Assembly: GCA_963693285.1 (NCBI GenBank) | Contig: OY848925.1 | Coordinates: forward strand, 2,644,932-2,708,931 | Source of the DNA: Xestospongia muta | Lineage: Eukaryota > Porifera > Demospongiae > Haplosclerida > Petrosiidae | Reading direction: 5' to 3' | DNA: 64,000 nucleotides | Shown: positions 61,777-64,000 of the stretch, piece by piece | Numbering within the stretch: the first letter of the stretch is position 1 | Layout of the letters: each line of letters begins with the position of its first letter | The notes under the pieces: generated by a model | What the model was told of the DNA's origin: nothing | Database searches by the model: none | The model's input: only the letters and a program-made list of their open reading frames with translations | Position numbers and translations under genes: made by a program

Positions 61777-64000
61777 GATCAGATTATTTAACCAGTTTTC
61801 ACAGTTAATTTCTAATCTTTTTTCACTTTCAAAAACGACTAATCACTTTATTTTAGAGTTTTAACCTATTTAGACAACATTATTAGTATATTTAAGACAG
61901 ATAAACTTACTAAACTCTTTAGATTAGCTTATTTAACCAGTTTTCACACTTAATTTCTAATCTTTTTTAACTTTCAAAAAGCTCTAAACTCTTTATTTTA
62001 GAGTTTTAACCTATTTAGACCAATTTATTCCTATATCTAAGACAGAATAAGTTACTAAACTCTTTAGATCAGCTTATTTAACCAGTTTTCACAGTTAATT
62101 TCTAATCTTTTTTAACTTTCAAAAAGGACTAATCACTTTATTTTAGAGTTTTTACCTATTTAGACTACTTTATTAGTATATTTAAGACAGATAAACTTAC
62201 TAAACTCTTTAGATCAGCTTATTTAACCAGTTTTCACAGTTAATTTCTAATCTTTTTTAACTTTCAAAAAGCTCTAAACTCTTTATTTTAGAGTTTTAAC
62301 CTATTTAGACTACTTTATTAGTATATTTAAGACATATAAACTTACTAAACTCTTTAGATCAGCTTATTTAACCAGTTTTCACAGTTAATTTCTAATCTTT
62401 TTTAACTTTCAAAAAGCTCTAAACTCTTTATTTTAGAGTTTTAACCTATTTAGACTACTTTATTAGTATATTTAAGACAGATAAACTTACTAAACTCTTT
62501 AGATCCTCTTATTTAACCAGTTTTCACAGTTAATTCCTAATCTTTTTAAACTTTCAAAGAGCTCTAAACTCTTTATTTTAGAGTTTTAACCTATTTAGAC
62601 AACTTTATATTATATTTAAGACATATAAACTTACTAAACTCTTTAGATCAGCTTATTTAACCAGTTTTCACAGTTAATTTCTAATCTTTTTTAACTTTCA
62701 AAAAGCTCTAAACTCTTTATTTTAGAGTTTTAACCTATTTAGACTACTTTATTAGTATATTTAAGACAGATAAACTTACTAAACTCTTTAGATCAGCTTA
62801 TTTAACCAGTTTTCACAGTTAATTTCTAATCTTTTTTAACTTTCAAAAAGCTCTAAACTCTTTATTTTAGAGTTTTAACCTATTTAGACTACTTTATTAG
62901 TATATTTAAGACAGATAAACTTACTAAACTCTTTAGATCAGCTTATTTAACCAGTTTTCACAGTTAATTTCTAATCTTTTTTAACTTTCAAATAGGTCTG
63001 AACTCTTTTTTTATTGTTTCAACCTATATAGACTATTTTATTAGTATATTTAAGACAGATAAACTTACTAAACTCTTTAGATCAGCTTCTTTAACCAGGT
63101 TTCACAGTTAATTTCTAATCTTTTTTAACTTTCAAAAAGCTCTAATCACTTTATTTTAGAGTTTTAACCTATTTAGACTACTTTATTAGTATATTTAAGA
63201 CAGATAAACTTACTAAACTCTTTAGATCAGCTTATTTACCCAGTTTTCACAGTTAATTTCTAATCTTTTTTAACTTTCAAAAAGGTCTAAAATCTTTATT
63301 TTAGAGTTTTAACCTATTTAGACTACTTTATTAGTATATTTCAGACAGATAAACTAACTAAGCTCTTTATATCAACCTATTTAACCAGTTTCACAGTTAA
63401 TATGTAATCTTTTTTAACTTTCAAAAAGCTCTAAACTCTTTATTTTAGAGTTTTAACCTATTTAGACCAATTTATTCCTATATTTAAGACAGATTAACTT
63501 ACTAAACTCTTTAGATCAGCCTATTTAACCAGTTTTTACAGTTAATTTCTAATCTTTTTTAACTTTCCAAAAGCTCTAAACTCTTTATTTTAGAGTTTTA
63601 ACCTATTTAGACTACTTCATTAGTATATTTAAGACCGATAAACTTACTAAACTCTTTAGATCAGCTTATTTAACCAGTTTTCACAGTTAATTTCTAATCT
63701 TTTTTAAATTTAAAAAAGCTCTAAACTCTTTATTTTAGAGTTTTAACCTATTTAGACTACTTCATTAGTATATTTAAGACAGATAAACTTTCTAAACTCT
63801 TTAGATCAGCTTATTTAACCAGTTTTCACAGTTAATTTCTAATCTTTTTTAACTTTCAAAAAGGACTAATCACTTTATTTTAGAGTTTTTACCTATTTAG
63901 ACTACTTTATTAGTATATTTAAGACAGATAAACTTACTAAACTCTTTAGATCAGCTTATTTAACCAGTTTTCATAGTTAATTTCTAATCTTTTTTAACTT
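61777..64000 (+). repeat. near-perfect distant copy of 47881-50103
   Basis: From GATCAGATTA at 61777 (47881 in the partner) to the window end the two stretches run in register at offset 13896, then 13897 after one missing A near 49105. Comparing by eye over about 2.2 kb I find only that indel and one substitution (TCATAG at about 63972 against TCACAG). It carries the private variants of 48190-49925 and also runs past the junction into the first 180 bases of the adjacent tandem copy. It is truncated by the window edge. Confidence 0.93.

Larger units (their letters stand above)
44217..63490 (+). repeat. dispersed GACCAATTTATTCC unit subtype (13 copies)
   Basis: Units carrying TTTAGACCAATTTATTCC start this word at 44217, 44937, 46238, 48118, 49564, 51301, 52170, 57234, 58104, 59553, 60422, 62014 and 63461. 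All spacings are close to whole numbers of units (5, 9, 13, 10, 12, 6, 35, 6, 10, 6, 11, 10). Most are preceded by a unit with TTTCAGA(C/G)AG, AAGCTCTTTATAT and ATTTAACCAGTTTCAC. I saw none left of 44 kb. The pair behaves as a cassette that spread within zone 3. Confidence 0.85.
1..64000 (+). repeat. 145-bp AT-rich satellite array, about 440 head-to-tail units
   Basis: The entire window is one tandem repeat. Units begin with TTTAACCAG at 1, 146, 291, 436 and 580, and the last start is near 63959, so the mean unit is about 144.7 bp. No unit is inverted and nothing foreign interrupts the array. The consensus is about 77% A+T and lacks CpG. No open reading frame of plausible gene length exists on either strand, because each unit carries many TAA/TAG/TGA triplets and its length rotates the frame. 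Both edges of the window lie inside the array, so its true size is larger. Such arrays usually form centromeric or pericentric heterochromatin in eukaryotes; that role here is inferred from size, homogeneity and unit length near a nucleosome core (147 bp). I do not recognise the family or the species. Confidence 0.99.
43000..64000 (+). repeat. array zone 3: GACCAATTT / TTCAGACAG / CCAACTTAG variant domain
   Basis: From about 43 kb new variants appear: TTTAGACCAATTTATTCC (13 copies, first at 44217), TTTCAGACAGATAAAC followed by AAGCTCTTTATAT, AAATAGGTCTGAAC with TTTTTATTG, AGACAACTTTATATT, and CCAATTTAG or CCAACTTAG after AGAGTTTTAA. The first part, 43-48 kb, holds the most divergent units of the window; 53-57 kb is close to consensus. 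TAATCAC units become a minority. The zone continues beyond the window. Confidence 0.7.

Noticed and set aside
1..64000. Protein-coding genes or a repeat-protein gene
   Set aside because: Stop codons occur many times per unit in all six frames, and the 145-bp period rotates the frame, so no long open frame can persist. Any short open stretches are by-products of the repeat.
1..64000. CRISPR array or similar repeat-spacer system
   Set aside because: The whole 145-bp unit is conserved, with no unique spacers between short repeats, and there are no cas-like genes. The structure is a plain tandem satellite.
1..64000. CENP-B box or telomere repeats
   Set aside because: No CpG-containing 17-base CENP-B-like motif is in the consensus, and no short G-rich telomere repeats were seen. 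Lack of a CENP-B box does not exclude a centromere in most taxa.
1..64000. Mitochondrial or plastid control-region repeats, or a bacterial origin with iterons
   Set aside because: Sixty-four kilobases without any gene and with layered higher-order duplications is unlike organelle or bacterial repeats; a nuclear satellite is far more likely.

Overview
The whole 64 kb window is one uninterrupted, head-to-tail satellite DNA array. The unit is about 145 bp (most copies 144-145 bp). It is first seen at position 1, and the last unit start is at about 63959, giving roughly 440 copies, all in the same orientation. I found no gene, RNA gene, transposon, CRISPR array, telomere repeat or non-satellite spacer. 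The consensus unit has 34 G/C in 145 bases (about 23% GC) and no CpG. Every frame on both strands is broken by stop codons, and because 145 is not a multiple of three the frame shifts with each unit. Megasatellite arrays like this are typical of eukaryotic centromeres or pericentric heterochromatin. The sequence does not name the species; an insect, another invertebrate or a plant would all fit, and I do not recognise the family.

The unit has internal structure. A 12-base word, CTAAACTCTTTA, occurs at unit positions 53-64 and again at 124-135, 71 bp apart, close to half a unit. TTTAACC also recurs about half a unit apart. Each copy of the 12-base word lies in a short dyad. A/T tracts recur about every 10.5 bp, so curvature or nucleosome phasing is plausible. 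Two 71-bp half units (52735-52805 and 52950-53020) are exactly what a deletion between the two 12-base words would leave.

Layout by diagnostic variants: zone 1 (1 to about 15.1 kb) mixes units with TAATCACTTT and GATCTGC variants. Zone 2 (about 15.1-43 kb) is marked by TAAAGTCC, GATCAGCTGA, GATCCCC and CTTTCTTAAC variants. Zone 3 (about 43-64 kb) is marked by GACCAATTT, TTCAGACAG, CCAACTTAG and TTTTTATTG variants.

Superimposed on the units are multi-unit duplications at constant offsets. Tandem ones are a 2-mer at 3.1 kb, a 24-mer (3472 bp) at 15.1-22.1 kb, a 12-mer (1738 bp) at 24.3-27.7 kb, a 3-mer at 27.3 kb, a 6-mer (865 bp) at 40.2 kb, a 12-mer (1736 bp) at 48.2-51.7 kb, and a 6-mer nested in a 16-mer (2319 bp) at 56.4-61.2 kb. 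Dispersed ones include 3.7-6.95 kb copied to 6.9-9.7 kb with three units lost, and 47.88-50.10 kb copied almost perfectly to 61.78-64.0 kb. The array therefore records repeated unequal exchange or amplification. No protein-coding or RNA-based system is present in this window.
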